Notes: a model not told the origin generated them from the letters alone. A DNA stretch of 64,000 bases from Dromaius novaehollandiae (GCF_036370855.1 NC_088117.1:1364001-1428000), one strand, 5' to 3'. Positions 1 to 15,200 are shown, counted from the first letter of the stretch. Numbers and translations: made by a program.

Positions 1-70
1 TCATTAACCTGTCTGACAGTTCTTTTTTTCACGATTTCTTTCATTTGCTTCTGCCAATTGTCTCATGCAG

Positions 71-210
71 CAAAGTTCTGGAACAAAGGATTTGGACCAA
101 TCTTTTTTTATACTGGCAATGAAGGTGACATCTGGACTTTTGCTCAGAACTCTGACTTCATATTTGAATTAGCAGAAGAACAGCAAGCACTAGTGATTTT
201 TGCTGAGCAT
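71..210 (+). CDS. DPP7: DPP7 first visible coding exon (oxyanion/TGNEG segment)
   Basis: The exon follows a pyrimidine-rich acceptor ending in CAG at 68-70 and stops before GTGAGT at 211. It begins with the last two bases of a codon, so an upstream exon must exist. It encodes a KFW...[12 protein letters not shown]...LVIFAEH segment, the conserved beta strands that open the alpha/beta hydrolase fold in S28 peptidases. Confidence 0.93.
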
Positions 211-3200
211 GTGAGTATTTCAGTTATTTTGCATACTATAGATTCTTGTCCGATGCCTCCGAATCAGCCATGGCCCCAGAATTGTTTTTCTTCTTTTAAT
301 ATGCCTACCAGCAATCCAGGAAACAAGAAAACCTTTGCCATGTTTTTTTGCTTTCGAGCAGTGTTTTTGTAAGTAGTTTCTGCTAGCCTTGAACTCCACA
401 CTGGACTGGAGTTACTTTGTTTGGATTATATTTATTGTCTCTACCCTGCAAAATCTCAAGCCAGCCTTTGCCTAGGCATACCACCCTAACAAGTCTATCA
501 TCCCCCAACCTATGGATAAGAAATTATGCTCTTCCCTCCCTTTTTCTAGTTGGGGATTTCAGGTGAGATGCATGCTTAGGGGCCACTTAGCACCTACTTC
601 TCACAGACTGTTCATCCTCTGCAGGAAGAATGAAGATCTCTGTTTTATCAGATGCAGGAAAAAAGGCACTGCCATGTGCTCTGTTGTCATTATCCCTTTG
701 TGCGTGCTTATCCCATAGTGCATGTGATGTTATTCATGGTCACCTGCTTCTCAGAGACCATAGCTATGACTATCCTGGACAGGCTACAGCGAGTGAGGAG
801 AGAGAAGACCCACACCCCAACACTAACATTTCTGCGGCTTACCTCTTTCCTTTCAGAGGTACTATGGGAAGTCTCTTCCATTTGGACTCGAGTCAACCCA
901 GTGGAAGAAGACTGGTCTGCTCACTGTGGAACAAGCCCTAGCTGACTATGCGGTGCTAATTACTGAGCTCAAACAGCAGTACGGTGCCACAGACTGCCCT
1001 GTTATTGCCTTTGGAGGCAGGTAAGGTTTTTGTGTGCTCATACCCTTCTCTACATTCTTTCCCAGCCACACTCTCCTAGATCCATTTGGCCCTGAAGTAA
1101 GCTGTAAAGGTTGTGCTCTAAGCTGTTCTAAAGAGAGCAGATTTGCTTGTGCCTGACCTCTTGAGATCTTACCCCAAGGCCTGGTCAGCCATCTCATCAT
1201 TCCCTCCCAAATCTTGCATACCACCTTCTCCAAACAAGTATGTGGTAAAGCAGGTGGAGGACATGCAAGCCATTGCCTTGCGTCAAAAAAGGTGGTGTCA
1301 TCTGGACTTAGCTGTGCCACCATCAGCTGGGTGGATGCAGCAGTCATGGGGGAGAAGCCAAGCTAGGATGATTTTTATGGTGTTGCAGAGGACCAGATAG
1401 GCCAAGCCCACTGTACCCAGAAGTTCTAGGAGTTCTCCCTTCTTCACTCTTCTTCCTTTTTACTGAAATACAGTAAACACTAGATTTCCGCAGTGCTGAC
1501 CTCTATCATTCCTTTGTCTGTCAAAAGATCCCACAAGTTGCTCTCTTTAAATCGACTTGTTTGCCCAAACACTACAAAGGCTTAACAAGGTGACCTTTGC
1601 TCTGACATAAACGGTGTAATTTAGGAAAACACACCTATACTGAGCACTCTGCTGCAGGGCTCTTCGCTTCCAAAGTTGTTTTACTGAAGAATATCAGAGA
1701 TTTTCTTGTTTGCTAAGTCAGATGTTAAGCATGACAATTGAAAGGAATGTATGTCAGCCGTCTGGATCTACAAGTCCTATCTCTAGATCACTCAAATCAG
1801 TCTTGACGCATGCTTGCTTTGGAGAAGCACCACTGACTGGATTTTTCTAGGCATCTTCAGTGTATGAGTCAGCCAGAACTGCAGAAGATGGGTAATTACT
1901 CCTGCAGGATCAGAACGTTTTAGTTTGGAAATGCAGAAAACTAATAATAGGTAAAATGTTCTCTCTAGGGCCACCAACTTTCTATTAAACACAGCCTCTT
2001 TAACGATCCCTGGCTGTTTTCATTGTAGGTTCCTTCATAATTCTGCTCTGCAGCCTACTGCTTAGCTGCTCCTGGCTTCCCAGCAGAAGTCCTTCTCCAC
2101 GGCCATTGCAGTTCAGAGCCTTGTTGATCAGATATTCCTGTCTCTCGAACGGCTCTTCCACACACCTAGAAGAAGCACTTCCCCTTAAAAGGTTACCATC
2201 AAGTGCAGGGCTTCTAACTCAGTTGCAGTGAGCTATGAAGCATTTGGCCAGTAACTTATCAGCGCACATCCAGCTTGCTGTCATGGTGACTGAACATGAC
2301 TTAGGGCTGTCTGTCCCTCAGCGTGGGTCTCAGTTGTGTTTACACAGTGAATATCGTCACAGTAACTGGTGCAAAAGGGGCTGGGAGCTGAGCATGTCCT
2401 GAGGCAGGCAAATGGGAAAGGGATTCTAGGGATTCTAGCTCAGCTAGCTGGGCTGCTACAGCTCTTTATGCTGGAGCAGAGTTCAATCTGCAACAGGTCT
2501 GAACAGCACTGAAGTCATGTGAAGAATGCTGAAATAAGGCAGCGTAGGAACTGCACAACTTTTCCCATGAAAAAATATCTTCAGTTGCTTATAACTTTGC
2601 CAGACTTTAGTCATTTGAACTGAAATTTCTTGTGGCTGGTTTCAGCTAAAGTATTTCTCCAAGAGCAGTGTATGAGAGACGTATATTGTTTTACTTGTGG
2701 GTGATGTGGGAAAGGTATTTCTTCCAACCATTTAGTGTGATGGGGAGGGAGACTTGAATACATCTAAGCTGTGAATGAGGAATTTGGAGTCAGTCAGGAT
2801 ATTACCCATATGTTGGGGGAGTCATTCGCCATTGCCAGGAGCGGCCTCAGAATAACTCTACAAGAATTTGCAGCTGGATAGCTTTTGTGGCCTTGGGTTT
2901 ATCTAGCAATGTCTGATATATCTGCAGAGCTATGGCCTTGATATTCAAACTATCAAGATGGCTTTGAGAGTTGTTGGAATATTTGATGATGTCTTCACTT
3001 CCCTGTATCTGCGCTACTGATCTATACAGCTATTATTCGGGGTGCCTAAGGGGGAATACCTCCCACTTCCCAGCACTAGAGAGGGACGCCTGTTGTGTAG
3101 CCTTCAGGGACACCCTCTGCTGAGAACTCAGATAGTCTTTATAATCCATTTTTAAACATCATTTATGCAAAATATGTTTTCTTCCTCCTTTAAACAGGGG

Positions 3201-6200
3201 CAGCTTTACTTAAACCCAACTTGGGTTCTGCACTGAAGCAATCAGGAAATTCTCAGGATGGTGCAGTGTTAAATACTGAGGCGGGATTTTCATTTGGCTG
3301 CAGAAGCAAATCAGTCTGCTATATTCTCACCGGAGCTGGCTTGAGTGTTTGGGGGAAAGGCCAGTTAGCAAATACTATGTGCTATACATCAACCATAACT
3401 AGATCTTTTTACATTCACGGGGCATCTAAACTTCCATAAACTTTTTTGCCTTGGTCAGGTGAGCCTGTAACTGCTGGTCTGAATTAATATGTTGTAAGCT
3501 GAGTGTTAAAGGAAGTAACTCTCTCTTCTCTCTCCTATGCCAGCTATGGAGGAATGTTGAGCGCTTACATGAGGATGAAATACCCAAACATTGTGGCTGG
3601 AGCATTAGCTGCTAGTGCTCCTCTGTTGTCTGTGGCTGGACTTGGAGACCCTGCTCAGTTCTTTAGAGACGTAACTGCAGTAAGTAAGGGTTCTTTCCGG
3701 GAACATTACTTTTCTTCCTTGAAGAAGGCAGCATTTTTTTCCCTCCTTTTCCTCATCTTTAAGCAGACATCAGTTTTAGCAGCATCAGTGCTGGGCAGGG
3801 GATGCAGTTAAATGAGGACCTGCAAGGAAAAGCAGCAGCAGCTGCAGATGTGGTGATTAAGCAGTGCCTTAGCTATAGGCAGCACAGGCCCAAGGGTGCT
3901 GCTCTGTTGAGTAGCAGAACTGAATTCCAGCACCTTTAGAACCATTAATTTTCCCATTACTAGTTACTTGGCCAAATTCCAACCTGAAAGTTTTCCATTG
4001 AATTCTTCCATTTGTCAAGTTAATTTCTTATCAAAAGCCCTGCTCAGCTGATAGCTGTTTTGTTTCAGTTATTAATGTGCTGTGAATTGTTACACACCCC
4101 TCAAATTAGGGCCTTGACTTCTTCTGTGGAAAAAATATTTCCAATTAATCTTGAAATATGTTCTCTCCACAGGAGTAAACAGACCTCTGGGCTGAGATTC
4201 TAAACAAGCACTTTGTGTTGTTTTTAAAATAACTCCTTTTACCTTCAGAGTGTTTGCATAACAGCAGTCTGTACATTTGAAGAGAAGACAAGTCTGAATT
4301 CAGTTGCTTCCCTTGGTTGGAGAATGCTCCTGAGAGCTATTAGTACTAATCAAGGTGCAAACCTTTCATGAGTCATTGCAAGAGCTCTCTCTTCCTCTCT
4401 GTTTCCATGAGTCAGAGTGCATTGTCCCAGAGCAACTTTCTCTGTGACTTTTACTGAGGATTTCCAGCAGGCTTCCTAAACTTGCAGCTCATGGGAGAGG
4501 TGAGCAAATGGCAAGAAGTTTATTTTGCAGGGCAGAAAGTTTATTTTGCAAATGGTTTGTTAAAGACTAGGTTATGTGTGCCAACTGCTCTCCTTGCAGC
4601 TGGGCAGAAAGCACTTGTGTGAACAGTACTCACATAGCCACATGCATGCTTTTAGCAAGCTTACTAGTACAGGGACTGCTTATGCCATCAACTTTAGATC
4701 AGTTTAGACATCTAACCTAAGTGTGATTCAAAAGACTAAAGCTGGTAGCCGAAGGGTTCTGATTAACAAATGGGGACAGCTTTTCTTGGAACAGCTGTAG
4801 TGGTTCCTGCCTCTGCTCCTGCAGTGGCTCAGCTGAACTATTGCCAGGTTTAAGGTAGTCTGCTGAGGAAAACTGAAATCAGTGCTGGTTCCTTAATGTG
4901 TCAGGCAGGGAGCTAAGCAGTCACTGTGGCCAGAGCAGGAACTGCTCCTCTGTCCCAAGCTGGTCTGTCCCCATGCTCAAATTAGAGCCATGAGGTGGTA
5001 AAGGTCTGTGAGGCCATCCAGAAAGGGATTTGGAGCTCCTGAAATGGATGCCCAAGTAGACTTAGTGGATAACCCAAAAGTGATTTCTCTAAGCCGAACT
5101 GTCAAACTAAAGAAGAGATATGGATGAAAGAAAGATCCCAAGTCTATTTTTAGTTATGGCTGGATCTTTGTAAGAAAAATGTTAAACTAATTATTGGTTG
5201 TTACTTAGCATCACTCTAGGATAGGTAAAGAGACTTCAAAAGAGTCCTGATAAGTCCTGTTATTTCAAAGCAGTGGATACTAGCAAATCTCAAACTGCCT
5301 TACAAAGCTGACAGAAGAGAAACAGTTTGGATTGCTAACTGAAGTGGCAGAAACAACTTGTTCTTGCAGCATAACCACCCTTAAGTCTTCAAACATATCT
5401 TAAAGTCTTTTTCAAGGAGATCAGTAATGTTTTTCCCATCAAAAAGGACATGGCCTTCTTGGTCACCTGGCAAGGCTAAGAAGAAAAGCAGGTCTTGTTA
5501 CCCAGTCCAGTGCTTTGGCCCCCACGCATAACTGACCTCTTCAGGGCTCCTTCTCATAGACAAAGTGCAGTAAGAGGACTTTATTGCTTTAAAAAAAAAA
5601 AAGCCTTAGGGTCTAGCAACCTGGCACCCTGTACCTGTGTCCTGGCCAAGGAATATGTCCCCTCTCATTGCCTAGCCCTGGGAAGTGGTCTGTCTAATAG
5701 CTCATCCTAGCAGAGACCTGATGAAACAGTTGCTGCTTGGTCTGGTGAGCTGTGCAGACTGTTGGCCTCTGCTGGAACATGCTGACTGTCTGAAGGACAA
5801 GGCAGAAGTACTAGTGTTACTGATCCTGGAGACACAGGTGTTACGCTGGTCACAGTGGGCCAGTTAGCCCTTGCAGTGACCCCTGTGATCTCCTGCTACT
5901 TCTGGCAGCTTCTTCTTGGTGCAGCATTCGCAGGTATTATCTTCTCTGTGCAACCATAACCTCGTGCCTTTTTCCTGTCTCTTCAGGATTTTCAGAAGTC
6001 CAGCCCAGATTGTGTCACAGCTGTCCGCAAAGCCTTCAAGCAAATTAAGGATCTGTACCTGAGTGGAGGTAAGGACAGACACTTTCACAAGTGCAGCTGG
6101 GCAGGAGGCAGGCCTGGGGATGTGGAAAAAGTGTTGAGTCAGTTTTACTTCAGTTAGGTCTTAAATTGATTCAGCTAAATCAGTGCAAATGCTCACCTGA

Positions 6201-9200
6201 CTTCTTATTTCTGCTTTCATGACTTATTTTTGATTTAATGAATGGTTTCAGTAGCATTAAAATTAGTGACTGACATCAAAATGAAAGCACCTGTGTGGGT
6301 GCTTGGACTGTGTTAATGAAACCAGTTTAAAGTGCAACCACACCTGCATTTGACACTGATAAAGCCTGATCTTTTACTGGATACTTGTCCTCCACACCCA
6401 CAGTGCTCAAAACTGTTGAGATGGGTATGGCAACAGTGTGGCCCAGCTTAGTGCACACATCTGACTGATATTTGCAAGGCAATCCTTGTAGCAGCCATCA
6501 CAGTCTCCTCATCCCCAACCTTGGACAGTTAGGCTAAGCCAAGGACAGAGACTGATCTCTGCAGTGTGTCCCAGTTAGGCCAGGTCAGACACTATGACCT
6601 GATGTAGCTCTTCTTGGGAGCCCTGCATGGTCTTGGAGCAGCTGTGGTGAGTCCCTGGTCTTTTTGGAGGGCAGCATCAAGGCTTGGCTTTGTCTTGTGC
6701 TAGTACACGTTTGAGGCTGTGGCTGTGTGCCTCCTCTGTGAGCTGCTGTCACTGACTCATTGCAGTGACTGGTCCGGGAATTGCCCAGAGGAGGAGAGGG
6801 TCCAAAATGCCTTTCTGAGACAGTTTTGGGTCACAGTGGAAGGTATGTTACCTTTAAGTATCTGAGGTACCCAAGCTCTGCCTGGGACCACACTTTCTGC
6901 AGCAGGGTGGCTATGATAAGGTCAAATTTAAGGCTTAGCCTCTCAAGCCAGTATCCAGGGGCAGGTCCCAGGCCTTGCGTGTCCAGTTGAAGATAGTCAG
7001 GCTCTGGTGGGCTAGCTTTTATAGTTGGGGACAGACGGGAGCTGTGACTCTGGAGTACGGAAGATTAGAAAGAGGAAGGGAGCAGCTTTCTCCAACAGAA
7101 ATACGAAGGTAGGTGGAATAGCTCTTGAAGGAATCTTTTTGAAGATGGGTCTCCAGACTCCAGCTGACATTTCTGCATTATATTAAAGTTTGGAGGCACA
7201 TCTCAGGGTAGGAAAGTGACAGGAAGGTCCTTAGTAAACTTGCAAGCTCCAAATTTGGCAAATCTTACCGCACTAGTACCTAGCTGCTGAGGAGATATTT
7301 TTCCTGCCAATTCTTCTAATCTGTGAATTCCACTGGGATTTTTGTGACTGTAGCCTGTCCTTCTGTGTTAACAACTTAGCTGATGAGCCTCTCTTGCCTG
7401 GCTGTGCTAAGGAATCCAAGCTTTGTACTGCAGAGCACAGCAGGTCCCCTGTGGGAGTCAGTAGTGCTTGAAGAGGAGAGGAGAAGTTGACAAACAGGGT
7501 TCCGAGGATGACAGGTTTGTACTTAGCTGTTTTTCTCACTGCATCAGCCTGGTCTGCGTTTGTCTCAGACTGTGTTTCTTCCATCTGGAGTTCTCCAGAG
7601 AGGCTTCTGTGACTCAGCAAGGAAGGAGAAGGCTGGATGTGGGCCAGTGCAGGGTTGTTCAGGCGCAGCCTTCCTGTGCAACTTAACATCCATTTTTGTG
7701 TAAATTAAGAGGTAACATATCCTTCCCATTCGAAACTTCATCTTTGTTTTATAGCAGCTCATTACTCCTGAGTGAAACTAGATGCTGAAGCCTGCTATTA
7801 GTTTACTCTGTTGAAGTTTGTGCGTTTTGTTTTCCTTCATTTTGCAGCTTATGATAAAATCAGCAGCAAAATGGCCACATGCAATAAGATTTCCAGCAAG
7901 GAAGATGTTTACCAGCTTTCTGGGTTTGCTAGAAATGCCTTCACCATGATGGCCATGATGGATTACCCCTACAAAACTGACTTCATGGGTCACCTCCCTG
8001 CTAATCCAGTGAAGGTGAGTACCAGACACTGGTGAGAATCACAATTTCTGAAGCTATGGACATGCACCTCCCTGAATGCAGGGGAGGGACCGCACAGCCT
8101 ATAATTAGAAACACACTATCAGTGATTGTTACAGGAGGAGGAAGCTGTGAATATTAAAGTCCTTCCACTCTGATAGTAAATCTACACCTGTTTTAAACTG
8201 CTGTATTTGAAATTCACTGCCATTAGGCTTATCTGGGAGAGCTGGCTGGACCCATTCCTATCATTCTCTGCTTTTACTTAAGATATGAAGGCCTGTGCAA
8301 GCTTGTTGATTTCGGCTTTTAAAAACTAAAAACCTTCTGCAGCTTTCAAAAAGTACAGTTTTGTTGTAGCCTACCTCAACACACTTTCATCGATGTGGGT
8401 TGTTTTGGTGGTCGGGGTGGGGAGGTCTAAGAATTTGGCTTCTTTTTGAGCATCAGCCAGGAAGACAATATATCCCAGAATAAAATGTAGAGAAATATCT
8501 CCTGATGTGTGGACTGCACAACCTATCTACTTTCAAGAGAGTAGATACCCAAGTGGGGGAAAGGAGCCTGGTTCTCAGAGGATTACAAACACTTCTATGT
8601 AGTCAGCTTCTTTTAAAAGGTCTACCAACTTAGATCCTGAACCATCAGTGGCTGTTGCTTAACTTGGTGAATGAACTGTTTGTCCCAGTACTTTCTCCTT
8701 GTTTCTATGTATTTTGCTGCTGGGGTGGGGGGAGCAAAAGAACTGTTCCATTAGGCCCTTGCAAAGCACCTGAACCTTAAAATGTGTGATACTTTTCACC
8801 CCCTACCCCCGTCACAGTTTCATCAAATCTTCCAGCTTAGCCCTTCTGTGGAATGGAGGCCTAATAACCAACTCCAACATGTGCAACTTTTATATTACCT
8901 ATGTGCAATTCGCCTGTCATGTGTTTCATCCAGGTTGGTTGTGAGCAAATCCTTGCCCACGCAGACCCAATTCAAGGCCTGGCAGCTCTTGTTGGTGAGT
9001 TGATCTTATCAGATTGGTCTTTTATTTAAAACCCTATTTCCTAGAAGCATCTGTAAATAGAGCAATTCCATTATTGTACAGGTCCTAAATCATGTGAGCT
9101 GATAAGAATTCATTTTTGCACTGGGATATTTTGCCCTGCCCTGTATTGATTTATTGCATACTTATTGTTTTATGGGCAGTGAATTCATTCTCTCATCTCT

Positions 9201-12200
9201 CCAATCTTACTCTCATGAGATTTTTTCAGCCATTGCAGCCCTTTAGCCTGTTGACTGTCCATGATATGTGGACTCTTAAGTTACTTGGTTCTTTTTTTTT
9301 AAAGTTTACCCATACTCTAGCTCAAGCAGTCACAGGTTCACTGAAGGAAGTTCTCTGGTCCACATGTTGCAGACAAGATTGTCATCCTAGTGCCCTACAA
9401 TCCAGCAGCAACACAGTTTTAAATACATTGTGTGTATATCTGTGTGAATACTTATCAGCCAGCAGTGTTTGTAAGGAAATTATTGCAGACTGAATTCGAA
9501 GTTCTTTTGAAAGATGTCCTTGATAAAATCTCTCAAGTTGCTCATTAAAAATAGATTCTGCATATCATCATTGTTTGTTCAGGAAAAACAAGTTATGAAT
9601 GATGAAAAATAGATTTAAGAGATCAGTATATTTTTTTTATTTCTAAGATAACAAAAGGGTTTAGGCCCAGCTTAGTAAGGTTGGAAACTAATTTTCTTTC
9701 TTGCAAACTGCTTGTATCACCACGATAACACTAAGGAACATACCAATTCCAAATTACAGGTTAAGGTTTTGGCTATGAGCTAGTAGAGTTTGTTAAAATA
9801 CCTGAGAGCTCTTAAAATACTTAATAGGGCTTGGCAAACATTGTCAGGGCCACTTCACACATTCACATCCTACTTCTCGGAAGCAGGGTGGGACTCTTGT
9901 TTGTTTGTGATGAACAAGCTGAGAGTAGACTTCCTCCTCCTGCCAGTGGGTGAACACTTCATGCTTCTCCCCTCCTAGTCGGCTTCTTTCACTTGGGGCA
10001 GTTTAATCATGCAAGAGGCATGATCAACCAAAGCTTTAGGCAGGGAGCTGGCTTTCTTCCATACCCGCCCAACAGTGTCATACAAGAAAACATTGTCTTC
10101 CTTCTGCATGTGCTTCAGCGACCCACCTCCCACAAGGTAGAATGTAGACTCGTAGGCTGTGATGCTGAACTGGCAGCAGTTGAATGGGGATATCGTTAGT
10201 GTTGTCCACTGATCGCTTACTGGACAATAATATTCCGTCTCATTGACGTGAATCCATTCTTCCACCTGCAAATAATCAGATGAACACTAACCCATCGTGT
10301 CATGCCACAGGTGGGTATTACTATCATGTCAGATTCATTTGGTTAAATGATAAAGGAAGCCACTGCCTCAACATGTGTGTGCATACTGCAGACCTCAGGG
10401 TGCCATGTTCATGATCCAGATTTAGCAATCAGAGCCTCTGAAGAGACTGAATAAAACACCATAGTGGCAGTGAAGAACTGCTCTGAAAGAGCTTTGTTCT
10501 TCTTGTGAAAATGAAGAGGAATGAACTGAGAAAAATCAGAGTTGGCATAGCCCAAGTCCTGCTTGCTCGCCATAGATTTAAGGCATTATGGAGGAACTCA
10601 TCTGAAGAGTGTTATATTGCATTGAACTGTGGACAGTAAGTGAGTTTGTGTCATCTGAAGGAATTTGATGTTAGACTTGATGTGAAGTTTCTCTTTGTAA
10701 ACAGAGTTCTACTCCTTCCTCAATATCATCCTCCCTTTGAAAATAGCACTGCTGCTCATGCTAAAATGGGGCAAAGTGAGTCTCTATACTTTCAAACGAG
10801 AATTGCTGAATGATTTTTGAAAGCTCAGTTGCTGTGACTTCAGGGAATGAGAGTCTCCTCAACTGAGCACTGTAGTCCCTACTGGCTGTCTCCTTACAAG
10901 CACCCCTCCACAGGAGGTCAGGCAGTGCTTTCAGTCCTGTTTCAGAGAGAGAAAATTAAGGTTTGAAGAGACTTCTGCATTCCAGGACTTGAACCCATCC
11001 CAGCTAAAGTCGAGGCTACTGTCCTTACCACAGACAGTCTATCCATCTCACAGTCTGCAGTTAGCCCCTCTTAGCTCAAACAAGGAAAATCAAGTAGTCA
11101 GTGTGTTTTGGGCTGGTACGTGATCAGTTTTACACTTAAGTTTTTCTGTATGAGCAGATTGTGGCTGCAGAGGACTGTATGTTTTTCCTATTTAAAAAAA
11201 CCTGATGCTTTAAACAGCCTTTATAGTGGTAGCAAATAGGGTGGGATAATAGAGCAGCTTTTACTGCACACAATTGTAATGGCAGGCACATTTTCATAAG
11301 TGTATTGGCCTGACTCACAACTCTATCGGTCCACTAAGAGACCAAAAATAATGAAGTTATTGGTCATCCTGCTGGAATAATACAGCCAGAACCTAGCAGT
11401 GAAGAGACTCCATTTTAGATCAGATTTGATAATATAGGAGCAAATGACCTTACTGCATTTAATGTTCTTCCTCCGATGCAGAAGATCCTGTCTCTGACTG
11501 TAGCCATCCCGTGATCACAGCGGGTGAAAGTCATGGCGCAGTTACCAACCCAGCGTCGGAGGCGAGGGAGGTAGCTGTAAGTGTCTCGTAAGGTTTTACC
11601 ACCAGAGAAGCCCCCTAGAAGAAAAGCAGAAGTCTTGAAAATCCATTCACCATTCTCTCAGACATCCAGTGAACCCTCTGCAAACAGAAGCAGAGCTTTC
11701 AGAAACTGTTTCTGACAACGTATCACTGAAACAAAAGAAATTTCTGCTCCTTTAGGAGCTTTCAATAGATGCTACCCCAAAGACATAGATTTCTCTCTTG
11801 CCTTGGCATGCCCAGATTTGGAAATGAGAAGGCTTTATTGACACAAACAGTTTTTGCTGGATGTTAATGAAATTTGGTGGCTTTAAAACCTGAGCTTCTT
11901 AGATATTAAAAGCAAAAAGACAGTCCCAGCTCTTTCTGCAGATAGAAAAATTTTCTGTAGAAAACTATCAGCTCTTTAGGTATTTCAGCTGTAACCAGGA
12001 AGCAGTAACAGCTGTGGTTAGAGAATCTGTTTCCAGCTTATGCAGTCACCAAAATGATTGTTTAAAAGAAAAATATTCAAAGTTCTTTGAACCTTGATCT
12101 TTTCAGAAAGTCAGAGCCAATCTGCCATTGCTATTAGCAACTTTTCATATTTGTTAGACATTCATCATTGAGCATTTCATGATTGCATTAAAAAAAAAAC

Positions 12201-15200
12201 AAAACCTTTTGCAGAAGGAAGGTGCTGCGATTTGAAGGGTAAACCTCTTTAATTGTCTGCCTGTTGAATTCCAAAACACAAAGAGCCTTTGCAAACAAGG
12301 AAGATGATATATGAGCTTTGGACATATGCCACAACTCACTGGGGCTTTGATGCTCTTTCTGAGTGTGGAAATTCGGTCTGCATGGAGCTTGCTTTTAAGT
12401 GTTGTACTAAATTAGCATTTTTATTTTTTCAGTTTGCTTAGGCAGGCCTTTAGGCTGGCCTAATCCCATTTGGAGTTAACCCGCTGGTTTAGGAGGAAAT
12501 GAATGAATTCAGGAAAAGTCCCACGTGTAAGGGATATCTCTGGGACAGTGTTATCCAGCCAAGCTCACTTACAGTATGTTTGAAATTGTGTCGCACGGCA
12601 GCAGTTTTGTCCTTGTTCCCTGATAGTAATTGAGGTCTACTGAGGTTAAATGAGTTGTCTGTGGCACCATGGGCTAGCTTTGTAAAAGCAGGGACTTGAA
12701 CCTGAGCCTTGTAGCTCCTTAGTCGTTCCTCTGAGCTATTATCCTTTCTTTCTGGTTGTTTTCATCGCCAGCGCTACAGCACTGGTAGCAGTGGAGTATG
12801 TCTCTAAGATAACCTGAAATGATTACTCAGCCCAAGTGCTGCCTTTCCTGCTCTCAGGGCCTTGGTCCATCTTAGAGAAGTGCCCTTCATTGCAGTTGCA
12901 CAGTTAAATTAAAACCAGGAACCTAGACTGGATCAATACAGCGATCCCAGATGCTCATAGTGTGTTTAAGAAGCAAGGATCCTACAGCAATGGCAGACTG
13001 GCCCAGCTCTTTTAAGTGCAGAAGCAATAACACAAACATTGTTCTCTTATACAGTACAGTGCTTTTCCTAGGACAAACTGAAAATTATGTTTCCGGTCCA
13101 AATTAGTACTTACAAAAGCTAAAGATCCTACAGCAACTGCCAGAAGTGTGTATACCACTGTATTCATGCTGTTTTATTGTTAAACATACTACACCATCTA
13201 CTAAAGGTTCCTGTAAAGACTGAGGATCCTGAGGATCCGTTATAGGCTGAGAGCTGTACAAGCCCAGTGGATAAGAGCCTGCATTATACTTATTTTGTAC
13301 TAACGAAGCAATACAGTGGAGTTAGTCTCACATCTTCCATTCAGATTAATACTAGAGTTTAATCCCATCCCTAACACTATGGCAGTCTCCCCCTGGTTTG
13401 CCTTTTGAGCTGGTAAGGGTTTGGGATTTTAGCCAGGACTGCAAGAGCAAAGCCACCATTCAGAGCAGGAGTGTGGATTGCAAGCAGATGATGTCACTTC
13501 TTACATCCTGGAGAGAAAATAGCTCCTGCCATTCCGGACTGCAGTGAGGCTGTGCTAACCCAGCAGAAGGACGACTCTGGAGCTGTGGGCGTTACTGGCT
13601 GGGGTTCAGGCTTGGCCTGTGATGTTAAGATGCCAACAAAACTCAATGAAGCTATGTGGCAGTATGCTGCTTTCTACGAGCTGTATCACCTGAAACATAG
13701 AGGATTCCCTTGTGGATTGTGCCTGCGTGATCAGCAATAGGTATGGGGAAGGGAGCTGCAAACTCCCATTTGTTGTCAGCCGGCTGGTAGAACTCCATGG
13801 TTCGAGTGAGGCTCCCCAGCAGTGTCCCACCGCCCACAGCAAGGATGTGGTCAGACAGCACGTCTGCGTGGAAGCGCGTTCGCCTCTCCAGCATGCTGGC
13901 AACCTGGAGCCAGGAAGCGTTGCGAGGATCAAATCGGAAAACCTAGAATCGCAACAGGAATGGTGATGGTTAGTAGAAGGCAGGCAACTGGCTTTGCATC
14001 TCATGTCTGGGGTCGAGAACTGTTTAAATGCCTTCTCTGAGATGAAGGAGAGGTTACATTCAGATCCAAACAGGCCTGTGGATAAATAGGCTCAACATCC
14101 GATGCCAGCCACACAGCAGAATCCTTCCAGTGTCTCCCTGACATAGCTGGCACCCTGCAAGTGCCGTGTGTGTTCTCCGACTTAGCTCAGATACTGTGTT
14201 CCTGCAGGTTTGCCTGCAGGACAAAACATGTTTGTTTAATGAAATACCTTTGAGTTTCAAACGTGAACTAGCGTGTGTCACCTAAAAGCTGTTCCAATGA
14301 GGTTTGCACAAGTACACTGTATATCTCTGCTTGTGTATGAGTATGTAGTAAAGAGGGCAGCTGAGCTCTTATAAAACAGAATCGGTGCTCCCTGCTGCTC
14401 TTCTGTGAGCGAAGGCAAGAGGGGTTTCCCACCCCTTCCTCCCCACTGGCACCACCGTGCAGGCATAGCACCTTTGCTATGGCTGGGGTGCCACCCACGT
14501 TTTCTTCAACAGCAAAAACCTTCCCAACCTTGTTTGGTCAATGTTGGTTAGAAAGTCCAGGTCACTGAACAAGGGAAATATCCGCAGGACTGCACTCTGA
14601 GGGCTGGGCTTGAGCTGTATCCTGGAGCCTAGCCGCGAAAGCCACAGCCCTGCTGCTTCAGTGTCTTCTGCTCAGCTGTTGCTAAGCTGCCTCCTACCTT
14701 CAAGGCAATAGAAAAGAGAGTTCCTGTTTGCAGTGGCACTGCTGAACTAAGTCTAACACTGCAATAAGCCCCCTACGATCATGGAAAAGGTGTGTTCTGT
14801 TTTTTCTAGCAATTCGGGAAAACGTAAAATCTTGTGCAAGTCTTACCCTCCAGGCAGAAGGGGAAGGTCTTTGGCACTAGAGGAGATTGACCTTTCAAGT
14901 GCAAAAAGAAGGAAGGAGCAGTTCTTAAGTGAAGTGGTAGGCTTTAATTCATGCCTTCCTAGTGTGATTCTCATGGTAGGGGATATCAAATGTGAGTTTG
15001 ATCCCTCTGAACAGGCTTAGGGCAGCAACAGAAGGTGGGGATGAATAATCATGGGGTTGCTCGAGTGATGTGGAATATGGCTGAACCTGTACTGCACAGG
15101 ATTTGTATTAGAGATATACATGACACTGTGGTAGAAGCAGGATGATACCTGACCACGAGTTGGCTGCTTCCCAGAGAGCGTGGGAGATGTATTCCCAAGG

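Larger units (their letters stand above)
211..7847 (+). other. DPP7 introns before the long host intron
   Basis: Introns 211-856, 1021-3543, 3680-5986 and 6069-7847, plus 8015-8933 further on. I see no further coding exon, RNA gene or clear transposon in them. Open frames here are short and lack recognisable similarity. Confidence 0.6.

Noticed and set aside
13606-14004. Alternative 132-codon minus frame over the Kelch exon
   Set aside because: It is in a different frame from the Kelch blades, which carry the GG motifs and the consistent splice phases.
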